DNA of 64,000 nt, from assembly GCF_020179605.1 (NCBI RefSeq), contig NZ_JAINZO010000002.1, forward strand, positions 868,001 through 932,000, in the 5' to 3' direction. Below the pieces are notes generated by a model. That model had not been told where the DNA came from and ran no database searches. It was given only the letters and a program-made list of their open reading frames with translations. Below, piece by piece: positions 39,586 through 48,338 of the stretch. The DNA comes from Geomonas agri (lineage in GTDB: Bacteria; Desulfobacterota; Desulfuromonadia; Geobacterales; Geobacteraceae). Position 1 is the first letter of the stretch, and the number at the start of each line of letters is the position of its first letter. The translations under genes and the position numbers were made by a program.

Positions 39586-42081
39586 ATGGAAATTTACAAG
39601 GCGCAGCCGCGACAGCCGCAGCGCAGGTTGAAAAAAGCACCCGCACCGACCCTCAAGTACCTGCTCTGGGGTGCCGCCGTCGGCTCCACCATCATGCTGC
39701 TGGCCTTTCTCGGTTATTTCTTCTACCTCCTGGGGGCGCTCCCCAAGGTCGACCGCCTGGCCGACTACCGTCCCCCCATCCTGTCCCAGGTCTACGGCCA
39801 GGACGGCACGCTGGTGGGCGAGTTCTACCTGGAGCGGCGCACCGTGGTGCCGGTGGACAAGATGCCCAAACGGCTGATCCAGGCTTTCGTCGCCGCCGAG
39901 GACTCCAACTTCTACCAGCACAAGGGGATCGACTACGTAGGTGTCGTGCGGGCCGCGGTGAAGAATCTCATTTCCATGCGCAAAAAGGAAGGGGCTTCCA
40001 CCATCACCCAGCAGGTGGCCAAGTCCATGCTGCTCACCCCGGAGAAGAAGTTCTCCAGGAAGCTCAAGGAGGCCATCCTCGCCAAGCGTATGGAGGAGCG
40101 GCTCACCAAGGACGAGATCCTCTACATCTACCTGAACCAGATCTACCTGGGTGCCGGCGCCTATGGCGTGCAGCTGGCGTCCGAGACCTACTTCGGCAAG
40201 GAAGTCGACAAGTTGAACCTGGCCGAGATGGCGATGCTGGCCGGGCTCCCCAAGGCCCCCAACAGCTACTCCCCGATCAAGCATCTGGAGCGGGCCAAGG
40301 AGCGCCAGGGGTACGTCCTGGAGCGGATGGTGAAGGAAGGGTATATCACCCAGGCCGAGGCGGATTATGCCAAGGCGACCCCCATCGTTATCCAGCCCCT
40401 CAAGAAGGTGAACGCCGAGCAGTCGGCCTACTTCCTGGAGCAGGTCAGACAGCAACTGGTGGAGAAGTACGGCGAGGAGCGCCTCTACAAAGACGGCCTC
40501 AAGATCTACACCACCATGAACGCTGAGATGCAGCGGGCGGCCTATGACTCGGTGGTCAACGGCCTGAAAGCGGTGGACAAACGCCAGGGCTTCCGCGGCG
40601 CTGCCAGGTACCTCACCGAGGCGGAGGTGGAGCCCTTCTGCAAGAAGGTCGAGGATGACATCGACGAACTATCCCTGAAGCAGGGGGCGGTCTACCAGGG
40701 CGTCGTGACCGGGGTCGACCCGGCGAAGCGCGAGCTTACCGTCCGCGTCGGCGACCGCACCGGCACCCTCTCCAAGAAGAACATGGACTGGGCCGGCAAG
40801 GTGGAACTGGTCAACAGCTACGGTAAGCCCCAGGCGAAGCGGGCCATTGGCCTCGGCGCGGTCCTCGACCTGCAGGTCAAGGAACCGGACAAGAACCGCG
40901 TCGGCGCCGTGTTCGCCCTCGACCAGAGCCCCGAGGCGCAGGCGGCGCTGATTGCCATCGACCCCATGACCGGGGGGGTGCGCGCCATGGTCGGAGGCTA
41001 CGACTACAAGAAGAGCCAGTTCAACCGCGCCATGCAGGCCAAGAGGAACCCCGGTTCCGCCTTCAAGCCCATTATCTACGCCGCAGCCCTCGAGCACGGC
41101 ATGACCCCGGCCAGCATCATCGACGACTCCCAGGTTGAGTACGAAAGCGGGGGCGACAAGGCCTGGAAACCCAAGAACTACGACAACGTTTACCGCGGCC
41201 CGGTGACGATGCGCGAGGCCCTCACCAACTCCATCAACGTGGTCAGCGTCAAGATCCTGGAGCAGATCGGAGTGGGCACCGCCATCGACTACGCTAAGAA
41301 ACTCGGCATCACCTCGCCCCTGGCCAGCAACCTCACCCTGGCTCTTGGTTCGTCCAGCGTCACGCCGATGGAGCTCACCAGTGCCTACTCCGTGTTCGCC
41401 TCCGGCGGTTACCGCACCACCCCCTACTTCGTCACCAAGGTCCTCGACCGCGACGGCAACGTGCTGGAAGAGGTGCAGGAGCCGAAGGTGCCGGTATTCC
41501 GCCATATGTCCAGCGTGCAGGCGGATACTGCGGCGGAAGGGGAGAGCGAGGACGCCAAGGTCCCGCCAGCCGTGCCCCAACCGGGGCAGCCGGTACTCAC
41601 CGAGGCGACCGGTGGCGTGATCCCGGTCATCCCCCCCGAGACCGCCTTCATCATGACCAACCTGATGGAAAGCGTCGTGACCAGCGGTACCGGCGGCCGG
41701 GCGCGCGCCCTGGGGCGCCCCGTAGCAGGCAAGACCGGCACCACCAACGACATGAAGGACGCCTGGTTCGTGGGATACGTGCCGCAACTGGTGGCGGGGG
41801 TCTGGGTCGGCTACGACCAGGAACGAAGTCTCGGTGCCGGCGGTTCGGGTGGGCAGGCTGCGGCCCCGATCTGGACCGAGTTCATGCAACGCGCGGTGGC
41901 AGGGATGCCGGTGAAGTCGTTCCCGACCCCGGGTAACATCACCTTCGCCCTGATCGACCCGCGCAACGGGCGACTGGCCAAGGAAGGAACCCCTGGAGCA
42001 GTCCAGGAGTGCTTCGTATCGGGGACGGAGCCCACAAGCTACAGCCCGGAGCCTGCGGCCGAGGCGGTTTCCGCGCCGTAA
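39586..42081 (+). CDS. mrcA: Class A penicillin-binding protein 1A
   Basis: The 831-residue bifunctional peptidoglycan synthase has a short cytoplasmic N-terminus, one TM segment (about 26-50) and a glycosyltransferase domain with EDSNFYQHKGID and GASTITQQVAKSMLL (about 105-150). The OB-like linker is followed by a transpeptidase domain with SAFK (NPGSAFKP, nucleophile Ser), SIN and KTGTTND motifs. It polymerises and crosslinks peptidoglycan. It ends in an Ala/Pro/Glu tail. The symbol follows the E. coli PBP1A name. The ATG at 39586 has only a weak purine stretch (GGAGACC) upstream. Confidence 0.94.
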   Translation: MEIYKAQPRQPQRRLKKAPAPTLKYLLWGAAVGSTIMLLAFLGYFFYLLGALPKVDRLADYRPPILSQVYGQDGTLVGEFYLERRTVVPVDKMPKRLIQAFVAAEDSNFYQHKGIDYVGVVRAAVKNLISMRKKEGASTITQQVAKSMLLTPEKKFSRKLKEAILAKRMEERLTKDEILYIYLNQIYLGAGAYGVQLASETYFGKEVDKLNLAEMAMLAGLPKAPNSYSPIKHLERAKERQGYVLERMVKEGYITQAEADYAKATPIVIQPLKKVNAEQSAYFLEQVRQQLVEKYGEERLYKDGLKIYTTMNAEMQRAAYDSVVNGLKAVDKRQGFRGAARYLTEAEVEPFCKKVEDDIDELSLKQGAVYQGVVTGVDPAKRELTVRVGDRTGTLSKKNMDWAGKVELVNSYGKPQAKRAIGLGAVLDLQVKEPDKNRVGAVFALDQSPEAQAALIAIDPMTGGVRAMVGGYDYKKSQFNRAMQAKRNPGSAFKPIIYAAALEHGMTPASIIDDSQVEYESGGDKAWKPKNYDNVYRGPVTMREALTNSINVVSVKILEQIGVGTAIDYAKKLGITSPLASNLTLALGSSSVTPMELTSAYSVFASGGYRTTPYFVTKVLDRDGNVLEEVQEPKVPVFRHMSSVQADTAAEGESEDAKVPPAVPQPGQPVLTEATGGVIPVIPPETAFIMTNLMESVVTSGTGGRARALGRPVAGKTGTTNDMKDAWFVGYVPQLVAGVWVGYDQERSLGAGGSGGQAAAPIWTEFMQRAVAGMPVKSFPTPGNITFALIDPRNGRLAKEGTPGAVQECFVSGTEPTSYSPEPAAEAVSAP

Positions 42082-42159
42082 TTATCCGTTATCACAAATG
42101 TTTTTTGCTGCGGCTCTGCTTGTTTCGGCCGCTGAAACGATGCGCCGTAAAGCCTTGCC

Positions 42160-42201
42160 AGGAGCGGATCGACGCGTCAAAACCGGGCTAGATCCGCTCC
42201 T
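42160..42201. repeat. Perfect 11-bp inverted repeat, 20-nt loop
   Basis: AGGAGCGGATC (42160-42170) pairs exactly with GATCCGCTCCT (42191-42201). No T-run follows, so it is not a standard terminator. It could be a protein site or an mRNA 3'-end structure behind the PBP gene. Confidence 0.6.
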
Positions 42202-42237
42202 GTCGCGGATAAAAAGGGACGGGTCACAAAAAAACCC

Positions 42238-42265
42238 TTGCAAATTACGAATATATGATTATAGT
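42238..42265 (+). promoter_or_regulatory. Promoter of the HU gene
   Basis: TTGCAA (42238-42243) and TATAGT (42260-42265) are spaced by 16 bp in an AT-rich stretch. The leader to ATG 42300 is about 30 nt and has AAGGAGG before the start. Confidence 0.6.
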
Positions 42266-42299
42266 GGCGTTAATTTAATCCAGCCAAGGAGGGTCTCAC

Positions 42300-42584
42300 A
42301 TGACTAAAGCAGAACTGGTCGAAGCAGTGGCGAAGTCCGCAAACATCCCCAAGGCCGCAGCCGAGAAGGCCGTCGGTGCATTCATCTCCACCGTGAGCGG
42401 TGCGCTGAAGAAGGGCGACAGGGTAACCCTGGTGGGCTTCGGTAGCTTCGAAGTTGCCAGCCGTCAGGCTCGTACCGGCAGGAACCCGCAGACCGGCAAG
42501 GAGATCAAGATCGCCGAAGCCAAGGTGCCCAAGTTCCGCCCGGGTAAGGCCCTGAAGGACGCCATCGCAACCAAGAAGAAGTAG
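42300..42584 (+). CDS. hup: HU-family DNA-binding protein
   Basis: The 94-residue protein is a typical [31 protein letters not shown] helices, [30 protein letters not shown] with the DNA-binding arm and RNPQTG tip, then [12 protein letters not shown] and a KKK end. It bends and compacts DNA as a homo- or heterodimer. A strong AAGGAGG ribosome-binding site, clear promoter and terminator (42646-42674) indicate a highly expressed monocistronic gene. Confidence 0.95.
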   Translation: MTKAELVEAVAKSANIPKAAAEKAVGAFISTVSGALKKGDRVTLVGFGSFEVASRQARTGRNPQTGKEIKIAEAKVPKFRPGKALKDAIATKKK

Positions 42585-42645
42585 TCTTGGACCAGCCAGC
42601 GACGTGCCCCTCCACGACTGTTGCTACGTCTCCGGCACGCAAGAG

Positions 42646-42674
42646 AACCCCGCCCCCAAAGCGGGGTTTTTTCT
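42646..42674 (+). terminator. Terminator of the HU gene
   Basis: The stem AACCCCGC/GCGGGGTT (42646-42653 with 42661-42668) is followed by TTTTTC. Confidence 0.9.
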
Positions 42675-43035
42675 TGTAAACGTATACAAAAAAAGAAAAA
42701 CTTGCCTTTGTGGGGCGCATGTAGTAAAGCTGTTCCCCTGACTGACATCAGTTGCACCGGGGCCAACGCCCCTCCCATCGATCCAACCCCTCGCATTCAG
42801 GTTTATCCCCACGAGAAATGCGGCAGCAGCTAATTGGTTGGCGACGATGTATGGTTTGCCGGTCATATGGCGTGTTGCCGAGTTTTATTTCAGCTAAGCC
42901 TGCGACAATCGTTGTCGCGGCGGGTTTGGCACGCCCCACATTTTAGCACCCTTAAGCAAAGAGCCGCGTCCGTCCCCTGGGGATGTCCGGGACGCGAGCG
43001 TGGCCTTATTTTGCCCAAGGGAGAAAAGGAAACAC
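42675..43035 (+). other. Leader region of the RhlE-type helicase gene
   Basis: There is no gene in these 361 bp. An AT-rich stretch at 42677-42705 could hold the promoter. A GC-rich hairpin (CGCGTCC ... GGGACGCG, about 42967-42998) sits 37 bp before the ATG. A long structured leader is common for cold-induced DEAD-box helicase mRNAs, but no family can be named. Confidence 0.35.
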
Positions 43036-44376
43036 ATGTCTTTTGAAACCCTGAACCTCTCCGCCCCCATCATGAAAGCAATCAACGCCTGCGGCTACAC
43101 CGAGCCGACCCCGATCCAGGCCGAGTCGATCCCGCTGGCCCTTTCCGGTCGCGACCTGATCGGCAGCGCCCAGACCGGCACCGGCAAGACCGCGTCGTTC
43201 GTGCTCCCCGCGCTGGAGCGCCTGCTGGTGCCGTCCCCGGTGCGCAGCAAGGGGCCGCGCATCCTGGTGCTGACGCCGACCCGCGAACTGGCCATGCAGG
43301 TAGTTGACGCCGTCAGGACCTACGGCAAGTTCATGCGGGTGCGCTGCGGCGCCATTCTCGGGGGGATGCCCTACCGCGACCAGATGATGCTCCTGTCCAG
43401 CCCGGTCGACATTATCGTGGCTACGCCGGGGCGCCTGATCGATCACCTGGACCGCCGTTCCATCAACTTCTCGCGCCTGGAGATGCTGGTGCTGGACGAG
43501 GCGGACCGCATGCTGGACATGGGCTTCTCCGAGGACGTGGACCGCATCGCCGCCGCGGCCCCGACCGAGCGCCAGACCCTGCTCTTCACTGCCACCATGG
43601 ACGACGCCATGGCCAAACTGGCCCAGCGCCTGTTGAAGGACCCGGTTCGTGTCGCGGTGGACGTGAAGCAGGTGACCAACCTCTCCATCGAGCAGCGCCT
43701 GCACGTGACCGACGACATGCGCCACAAGAACCGCATCCTGCAGCACCTGGTTGCCGACGCCAGCGTCACCAAGGCGATCATCTTTTCGGCCACCAAGAAG
43801 GACGCCGACCAGCTCGCTTTCGAGCTCTACTCGCAGGGGCACGCCGCCGCCGCACTGCACGGGGACATGTCGCAAGGGGCGCGTAACAAGACCATCTCCA
43901 ACATGCGTCGTGGCAAGGTGCGCCTGCTGGTCGCCACCGACGTCGCCGCTCGCGGCCTGGACGTCTCCGGCATCAGTCACGTCATCAACTTCGACCTCCC
44001 CAAGTTCGCCGAGGACTACGTGCACAGGATTGGCAGGACCGGCCGCGCCGGTGCCACCGGCATCGCCATCTCGTTCTGCTCCATGAACGAGGTCGCCTAC
44101 CTGGATCGTATCGAGCGCCTGACCGGCAAGCCGCTGCCCCAGCACGTTATCGAGGGGCTCGAGCCGACCCGCCCGCTGAGAAGAAACAACGGCGCCCCCG
44201 GCGCCCGCAAGGGTCGCCCCAGCTTCGACCCGCGCAAGAAAGGGTTCGCTCCCAAGGGCCGTCCTTCCCAGGGGGGACGTCCCGGCCAGACCGGGCGTCC
44301 GGGACAGGCTTCCGGCCGCCGCGACGCGCAGCCGGTGGTCGAGTACCGTCGCGGCAGGGGCGGCGCGGGAAACTAG
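43036..44376 (+). CDS. rhlE: DEAD-box RNA helicase, RhlE type
   Basis: The 446-residue protein has all SF2 motifs: Q motif (GYTEPTPIQAESIPLAL), Walker A AQTGTGKTAS, PTRELA, DEAD in LVLDEADRMLDMGF, SAT-type TATMDDAMA, then ARGLDV and HRIGRTGR in the second RecA domain. The tail after residue 390 is Arg/Gly/Pro-rich (PGARKGRPSFDPRKKGF, PSQGGRPGQTGRPGQ), as in RhlE proteins, and aids RNA binding. It unwinds short RNA duplexes in ribosome assembly and decay. AAGGAAAC upstream sets the start at 43036. Confidence 0.93.
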   Translation: MSFETLNLSAPIMKAINACGYTEPTPIQAESIPLALSGRDLIGSAQTGTGKTASFVLPALERLLVPSPVRSKGPRILVLTPTRELAMQVVDAVRTYGKFMRVRCGAILGGMPYRDQMMLLSSPVDIIVATPGRLIDHLDRRSINFSRLEMLVLDEADRMLDMGFSEDVDRIAAAAPTERQTLLFTATMDDAMAKLAQRLLKDPVRVAVDVKQVTNLSIEQRLHVTDDMRHKNRILQHLVADASVTKAIIFSATKKDADQLAFELYSQGHAAAALHGDMSQGARNKTISNMRRGKVRLLVATDVAARGLDVSGISHVINFDLPKFAEDYVHRIGRTGRAGATGIAISFCSMNEVAYLDRIERLTGKPLPQHVIEGLEPTRPLRRNNGAPGARKGRPSFDPRKKGFAPKGRPSQGGRPGQTGRPGQASGRRDAQPVVEYRRGRGGAGN

Positions 44377-44430
44377 CCTTTTCCTTGATTTAACTCGTTG
44401 GTTTTGGTATCGTTTGCACCTGTGTATACA

Positions 44431-44461
44431 CGGCCCCCAGGCGTCACGCCTCGGGGGCCGC
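44431..44461 (+). terminator. Strong GC hairpin after rhlE, weak T-tract
   Basis: GGCCCCC and GGCG arms pair with CGCC and GGGGGCC across one-base interruptions. Only CTT follows, so termination may be inefficient or factor-assisted. Confidence 0.45.
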
Positions 44462-44518
44462 TTGCGACTGAGCGCCGCCGGCTTACGGCAGCCATGAGAG
44501 ATACGAAGGGGGTAGCAG

Positions 44519-45706
44519 ATGTCCGCAGCAGTTGAACTTGGGAAGGGTCTCCACTGGATCGGGGTCAAGGATCCCAGCCTCACCGTCTTCGACGATCTCT
44601 TTCCCACCCAGTACGGAACCACCTACAACTCGTACCTGGTTCAGGGCGAGTCCCACATCGCCATCATCGACACCGTCAAGGCCAAGCGCTTCGACGAGTT
44701 CCTGGAAAAGATCCGTTCCATCACCGATCCGGCCAACGTCGACTACATCGTGGTGAACCATTCCGAGCCCGACCACTCGGGTTCGCTGTCCCAGCTCCTG
44801 AAGCACTGCCCGAAGGCGACCGTCGTCTCCAGCCAGGCCGCGCGCACCTTCCTGGGCAACCAGATCCACGTCCCGTTCGAGTCCCGTATCGTCAAGGACA
44901 ACGACCAGATCGATCTGGGTGGGCGCACCCTGCGCTTCATCGCCGCTCCCTTCCTGCACTGGCCGGACACCATGTTCACCCTGCTGGAGGAGGACCAGGT
45001 GCTGTTCTCCTGCGACGCATTCGGCTCGCACTACTCCCCGGAAGGGCTCTTCGCCGACGAGTGCCCGGACTTCTCCGGCGAGACCCGCTTTTATTTCGAC
45101 TGCATCATGCGTCCTTTCAAGGAGCGCATCCTGCAAGCGGTGGCGAAACTTGACGGCGTCGAGCTGAAGATGCTCTGCCCGAGCCACGGCCCGATCCACC
45201 GCAGCGACGCCAGGAAGGCCATCGAGCTGTACCAGAAGTGGTCCCAGCCCAAGGCCGCCGGTCGCCGGGTCGCCATCTTCTACATCTCCCCGCACGGCAA
45301 CACCGAGCAGATGGCCGAGGCGGTGGCCAAGGGGGCCGGCGACGCCGGCGTCCACGTCACCCTGTGCCACATCAACCACGCCTCCGTGGCCGATATCCGC
45401 GACCTGATGGAAGAGTGCGACGGCCTCATATTCGGTACGCCGACCATCAACCGCGACATCCCGAAACCGATGTGGGACGTGCTGGCCTACCTCTCCACCG
45501 TGAGCCTCAAGGGGAACATCGGTGGGGTCTTCGGCAGCTACGGCTGGTCCGGCGAGGCGTGCCGCATGGCCGAGGAGCGGCTGAAGAGCATGAACTTCAA
45601 GCTGCCGGCATCGCTGATCCGCTCCCCCTTCATGCCCAAGCCCGAGATCCTTGCCGAGTGCGAGGCGCTGGGGCGCGCCGTGGCCGAAGAGGTCCTCAAG
45701 AAGTAG
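44519..45706 (+). CDS. fprA: Flavodiiron protein (A-type flavoprotein, oxygen/NO reductase)
   Basis: The 395-residue protein has a metallo-beta-lactamase-like domain with the diiron ligands H81-x-E83-x-D85-H86 (NHSEPDHSG), H147 (FLHWPD), D166 (SCDAFGSH) and H223 (SHGPIHR). A flavodoxin domain (about 250-395; IFYISPHGNTEQMAEAV for the FMN phosphate) follows. It reduces O2 to water or NO to N2O using electrons from a rubredoxin or similar donor, protecting an anaerobe from oxygen. No rubredoxin domain is fused or adjacent. AAGGGGG 6 nt upstream supports the ATG. Confidence 0.93.
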   Translation: MSAAVELGKGLHWIGVKDPSLTVFDDLFPTQYGTTYNSYLVQGESHIAIIDTVKAKRFDEFLEKIRSITDPANVDYIVVNHSEPDHSGSLSQLLKHCPKATVVSSQAARTFLGNQIHVPFESRIVKDNDQIDLGGRTLRFIAAPFLHWPDTMFTLLEEDQVLFSCDAFGSHYSPEGLFADECPDFSGETRFYFDCIMRPFKERILQAVAKLDGVELKMLCPSHGPIHRSDARKAIELYQKWSQPKAAGRRVAIFYISPHGNTEQMAEAVAKGAGDAGVHVTLCHINHASVADIRDLMEECDGLIFGTPTINRDIPKPMWDVLAYLSTVSLKGNIGGVFGSYGWSGEACRMAEERLKSMNFKLPASLIRSPFMPKPEILAECEALGRAVAEEVLKK

Positions 45707-45727
45707 CTCTTTTCTCGCTTCCTTTGG

Positions 45728-45771
45728 CCCCTCTCCCTCCGGGAGAGGGCGCCCGAAGGGCGGGTGAGGGC
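45728..45771. repeat. REP-like intergenic palindrome, copy 1
   Basis: CCCTCTCCCTCCGGGAGAGGG forms a hairpin followed by a second one (GCCCGAAGGGC) and GGTGAGGG. The same module, with TTCGGGAGAGGG and GGGGTGAGGG, recurs at 48153. This layout is a common dispersed extragenic palindrome family in bacterial genomes. Confidence 0.7.
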
Positions 45772-45860
45772 GGTGCCACGCAGCTCTCGCGGCGTCTCCA
45801 GCCATCTTCCCCTCTCCCAACCTTCCCCTACCGGGGGGAGGAGCCAACACCACTCAACAC

Positions 45861-48119
45861 ATGCCGACAACCAGCCAGCACATCGTAGAGGTCGCCATCC
45901 CCCTCCCCCTGGAGGGAAGCTTCCACTACCTGGTGCCCGAGCGCCTTTCGTCCGCTGCCCAGGCGGGCAAGCGCGTCTTGGTTCCCTTCGGCCGGCGCAA
46001 GGTGACCGGCTACCTGCTCGGCGACGCGGACGCGCCCGGCGCGGGTGAGTTAAAGGAAGTGCTGGAGATCCTCGACGAAGAGCCCCTCTTCACGTTGGCC
46101 GAGCTGGAGTTCTACCGCTGGATCGCCGGCTATTACCTGCACCCTTTGGGCGAGGTGATAAAGATGGCGCTTCCTGCCGGGATCAACCTGGTGAGCCGCT
46201 ACCGTTGCGAGCAGGCCGAGGATGGCACCCCGGTACTCAAGGAGTACCTGGCCGGCGGCAAGAGCGTGCGCACCGAGCGAGTTTACACGGCGGTACCGGA
46301 TTGCAGCGTCCGCCCGCGCGGCAAGGGTCTGGAGATCCTGGAATACCTCATGGAGGTTGGGGAGTGTTCCGGCCCGCAGCTCAGGGAGCGTTTCGGCGCC
46401 TGCACGGCGCAACTCGGGCGCCTGGTCGAGTTAGGGGTGGCGCGCCTTTCCCAGCGCGAGGTGTACCGTGATCCCTTCAAGGCCAAGGAGTACGGCCACG
46501 ATGGTCCGCTCCCGCTCAACCCGGCCCAGGCAGAGGCACTGGTTAAAGTCTCCGCCGCGCTCGACTCCGGCGAGTTCTCACCCTTCCTGCTGCACGGGGT
46601 CACCGGTAGCGGCAAGACCGAGGTGTATCTTCAGTCGATCGCGGTCGCGCTGGCGGCGGGCAAGAGCGCGCTGGTGCTGGTCCCGGAGATCGCCCTGACG
46701 CCGCAGCTGGTGGGACGCTTCAAGCGTCGCTTCGACTGTGGCATCGCCGTGCTGCACTCCGGCCTCTCCGACGGGGAGCGATTCGACGAGTGGCGCCGCA
46801 TCAGGCGCGGCGAGGCCTCCATCGTCATCGGTGCCCGCTCCGCCCTGTTCGCGCCGCTGGAGCGCGTCGGCGTTATCGTGGTCGACGAAGAACACGAGGG
46901 AAGCTACAAACAGTCCGAGGGAGTGCGCTACAACGCGCGCGACCTGGCGCTGGTGCGCGGCAAGCTGGGCAAAGCCGTGGTGCTTTTGGGTTCGGCGACG
47001 CCGCTCGTGACCAGCTACCACGCCGCCCAGACCGGGCGCCTCGGCTACCTGAGCCTCCCGGACCGGGTGCGCGACCTCCCCATGCCGGAAACGAGGATGC
47101 TGGACGCGCGCAACCACAAGGGGGACATCTTCCTCCCCGAACTTATCGAGGCAATGGGGGAAAACCTGGACGCCGGGGGGCAGACGCTGCTCTTCCTGAA
47201 CCGGCGTGGCTTCGCCACCTACCTCGTCTGCGAGACCTGCGGCCACGTACTGCGCTGCCCCAACTGCGCGGTGACCCTCACCTACCACCGCATCAAGGGA
47301 AAGCACGTCTGCCACTACTGCGACTTCGCCATGCTCCCCCCGAGCACTTGTCCCGACTGCCAAAGCGGCGCCATCACCCTTTTAGGGCGCGGCACCGAGC
47401 GGGTCGAGGACCAGGTGCAGAAGCTCCTGCCGGATGCCCGCGTTTCCCGCATGGACCGCGACTCGACTCGCGGCAAGGGAGGGCACGCCCGGGTCCTCAA
47501 GGAGTTGGAGGAAGGGGCGGTGGATATCCTGATCGGGACCCAGATGATCGCCAAGGGGCATGACTTCCCCGGCGTCACCCTGGTCGGTGTCCTGTCCGCT
47601 GACGCCTCCTTGAACCTCCCTGACTTCCGTAGCGCCGAGCGCACCTTCCAACTGGTGACCCAGGTGATGGGGCGGGCCGGGCGTGGCGACAAGCCGGGCA
47701 GGGTTCTGGTGCAGACATTGGCGCCGGAGCATTACGCGCTCACCCACGCCGTGGCACACGATTACCTGGGGTTCTACCGTGAGGAGATCGCCTTCCGCGA
47801 GGAGGTGGGATACCCTCCCTTCGCGCACCTGGCGGCGTTGACTTTTTCGGCGGTGGCTGCGGGGCAGGGGGAGGTTGCCGCCGACGAGGCCGCGGCGCTG
47901 TTGCGCCGCATCAAGCGCGAGGCGCGGCTCCGGGTGGAGGTGCTCGGCCCGGTCACGGCCCCGCTGGGCAAGGTGCGCGGGCGCTTCCGGTGGCAGATTC
48001 TCTTGAAGGGGGTGGAGCGCGCCGACCTGCACCGGCTCCTGTTCCACTTCCGGGGCGGCTTCAGCCACCCCTCCACGGTCAGGCTCACCATCGACGTCGA
48101 TCCGGTGGATATGCTGTAA
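45861..48119 (+). CDS. priA: Primosomal replication protein N' (PriA helicase)
   Basis: The 752-residue protein has an N-terminal 3'-end-binding domain (VAIPLPLEGSFHYLVPE...GKRVLVPFGRR), a helicase core with Walker A GVTGSGKTEVYL (about 246) and DEEH (VVDEEHEGSYKQ), and a zinc-binding insert with CETCGHVLRCPNC...CHYCDF...CPDC (about 455-500). Motifs V/VI are IGTQMIAKGHDFPGVTLVGV and QVMGRAGRGDKPG. It restarts collapsed replication forks. It begins 155 bp after fprA; the space contains a REP-like element. Confidence 0.97.
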   Translation: MPTTSQHIVEVAIPLPLEGSFHYLVPERLSSAAQAGKRVLVPFGRRKVTGYLLGDADAPGAGELKEVLEILDEEPLFTLAELEFYRWIAGYYLHPLGEVIKMALPAGINLVSRYRCEQAEDGTPVLKEYLAGGKSVRTERVYTAVPDCSVRPRGKGLEILEYLMEVGECSGPQLRERFGACTAQLGRLVELGVARLSQREVYRDPFKAKEYGHDGPLPLNPAQAEALVKVSAALDSGEFSPFLLHGVTGSGKTEVYLQSIAVALAAGKSALVLVPEIALTPQLVGRFKRRFDCGIAVLHSGLSDGERFDEWRRIRRGEASIVIGARSALFAPLERVGVIVVDEEHEGSYKQSEGVRYNARDLALVRGKLGKAVVLLGSATPLVTSYHAAQTGRLGYLSLPDRVRDLPMPETRMLDARNHKGDIFLPELIEAMGENLDAGGQTLLFLNRRGFATYLVCETCGHVLRCPNCAVTLTYHRIKGKHVCHYCDFAMLPPSTCPDCQSGAITLLGRGTERVEDQVQKLLPDARVSRMDRDSTRGKGGHARVLKELEEGAVDILIGTQMIAKGHDFPGVTLVGVLSADASLNLPDFRSAERTFQLVTQVMGRAGRGDKPGRVLVQTLAPEHYALTHAVAHDYLGFYREEIAFREEVGYPPFAHLAALTFSAVAAGQGEVAADEAAALLRRIKREARLRVEVLGPVTAPLGKVRGRFRWQILLKGVERADLHRLLFHFRGGFSHPSTVRLTIDVDPVDML

Positions 48120-48152
48120 GCTTCGGCGTTATGCCCAGGCTCCTTCGCAATC

Positions 48153-48266
48153 TCCCTCTCCCTTCGGGAGAGGGCCGGGGTGAGGGGGCTGACACGAAGG
48201 GGCCACGGCGCCGCTAGCAATGCCCTCACCCTTTCCCCTCCCCCAGAGGGCGAGGGGTTTTTTATT
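48153..48266. repeat. REP-like palindromes, copies 2 and 3, overlapping a terminator
   Basis: CCCTCTCCCTTCGGGAGAGGG with GGGGTGAGGGG (48153-48187) is followed by an inverted counterpart CCCTCACCC...GAGGGCGAGGGG (48223-48257). Inside the latter, CCCCTC/GAGGGG with a TTTTTTATT tail (48235-48266) can end priA transcription. With copy 1 these repeats bracket priA. Confidence 0.7.
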
Positions 48267-48281
48267 CCCTGCGGTAAAGAC

Positions 48282-48317
48282 AAAAAAAGGGGCCTCCCGG
48301 ATGGGAGGCCCCTTTTT
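48282..48317. terminator. Bidirectional terminator between priA and cbcL
   Basis: A 16-bp perfect stem (48282-48297 with 48302-48317: seven A plus GGGGCCTCC and its complement) has A- and T-runs built into the arms, suitable for both convergent genes. Confidence 0.92.
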
Positions 48318-48338
48318 TATTGCTATTTCAGCAGCCGC

